Shown here: one piece after another, positions 63,955-64,000 of the stretch | Layout of the letters: each line of letters opens with the position of its first letter | How positions within the stretch are numbered: position 1 is the stretch's first letter | The notes under the pieces: generated by a model | Told to the model about the DNA's origin: nothing | Database searches by the model: none | What the model saw: only the letters and a program-made list of their open reading frames with translations | Assembly (NCBI GenBank): GCA_003134685.1 | Contig: PLCA01000016.1 | Location: 173,986-237,985 of the forward strand | Length of the DNA stretch: 64,000 bases | Reading direction: 5' to 3' | Source: Gemmatimonadota bacterium | GTDB lineage: Bacteria; Gemmatimonadota; Gemmatimonadetes; Gemmatimonadales; Gemmatimonadaceae | Program-made: the position numbers and the translations under genes

Positions 63955-64000
63955 GATAGGAGGGGCAGGCGATTAGCCGCTACCCCGCCAGCACTCTCGC

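Overview
The window looks like chromosomal DNA from a GC-rich Gram-negative bacterium, most probably a member of Gemmatimonadota. Three SusC/SusD outer-membrane pairs, a Kdo transferase (LPS), a short RpoD/SigA-type sigma factor without region 1.1 and many GTG starts fit that phylum. The readable promoters are of the TTGACA/TATAAT kind, not the -33/-7 kind of Bacteroidota. This is inferred from gene content alone; no rRNA gene is present.

Bases 1-12,300 are accessory in character. They hold small orphan lipoproteins, an integral-membrane HExxH protein, a truncated 3' half of tRNA-Ile(GAU) beside short direct repeats (a probable old integration scar), a DUF4412-like protein, an orphan phage tailspike-like beta-helix protein, a type IV pilin with a secreted partner, an XRE regulator with two matching promoters and a frameshifted neighbour, and a HicA/HicB-type toxin-antitoxin operon. 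The region closes with a four-tRNA operon (Ala-Gly-Val-Arg) that has a clear promoter.

Bases 12,300-31,990 carry the primary-type sigma factor, an orphan MlaF-like ATPase followed by an AraC-type regulator, and atpAGDC behind a promoter overlapped by a Rex/CRP-like palindrome. SusCD pair 1 follows, then a response regulator with an EAL protein, waaA, a DsbA-like lipoprotein, and a TPM / pseudo-nucleotidyltransferase / LemA group. Bases 31,990-50,820 carry SusCD pairs 2 and 3 around the operon dnaE-accA-ricT-metG and a divergent aminopeptidase-like lipoprotein. Each of the three SusCD pairs is followed directly by a small exported protein that resembles only the plug part of a TonB receptor, with no barrel.

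Bases 50,820-64,000 hold a pyruvate dehydrogenase/lipoate operon (lipA-pdhA-pdhB-pdhC-lpd-lipB) coupled to a UvrD-like helicase gene. thiO, a small membrane protein, a conserved protein with no visible start codon, a DUF3108 protein and a family 2 glycosyltransferase follow.

The most interesting unexplained structures are (i) a family of about 180-bp imperfect palindromes present three times, one copy splitting the pdh operon; (ii) the SusC-SusD-plug-only triplets; and (iii) the redox-type operator on the ATP synthase promoter.
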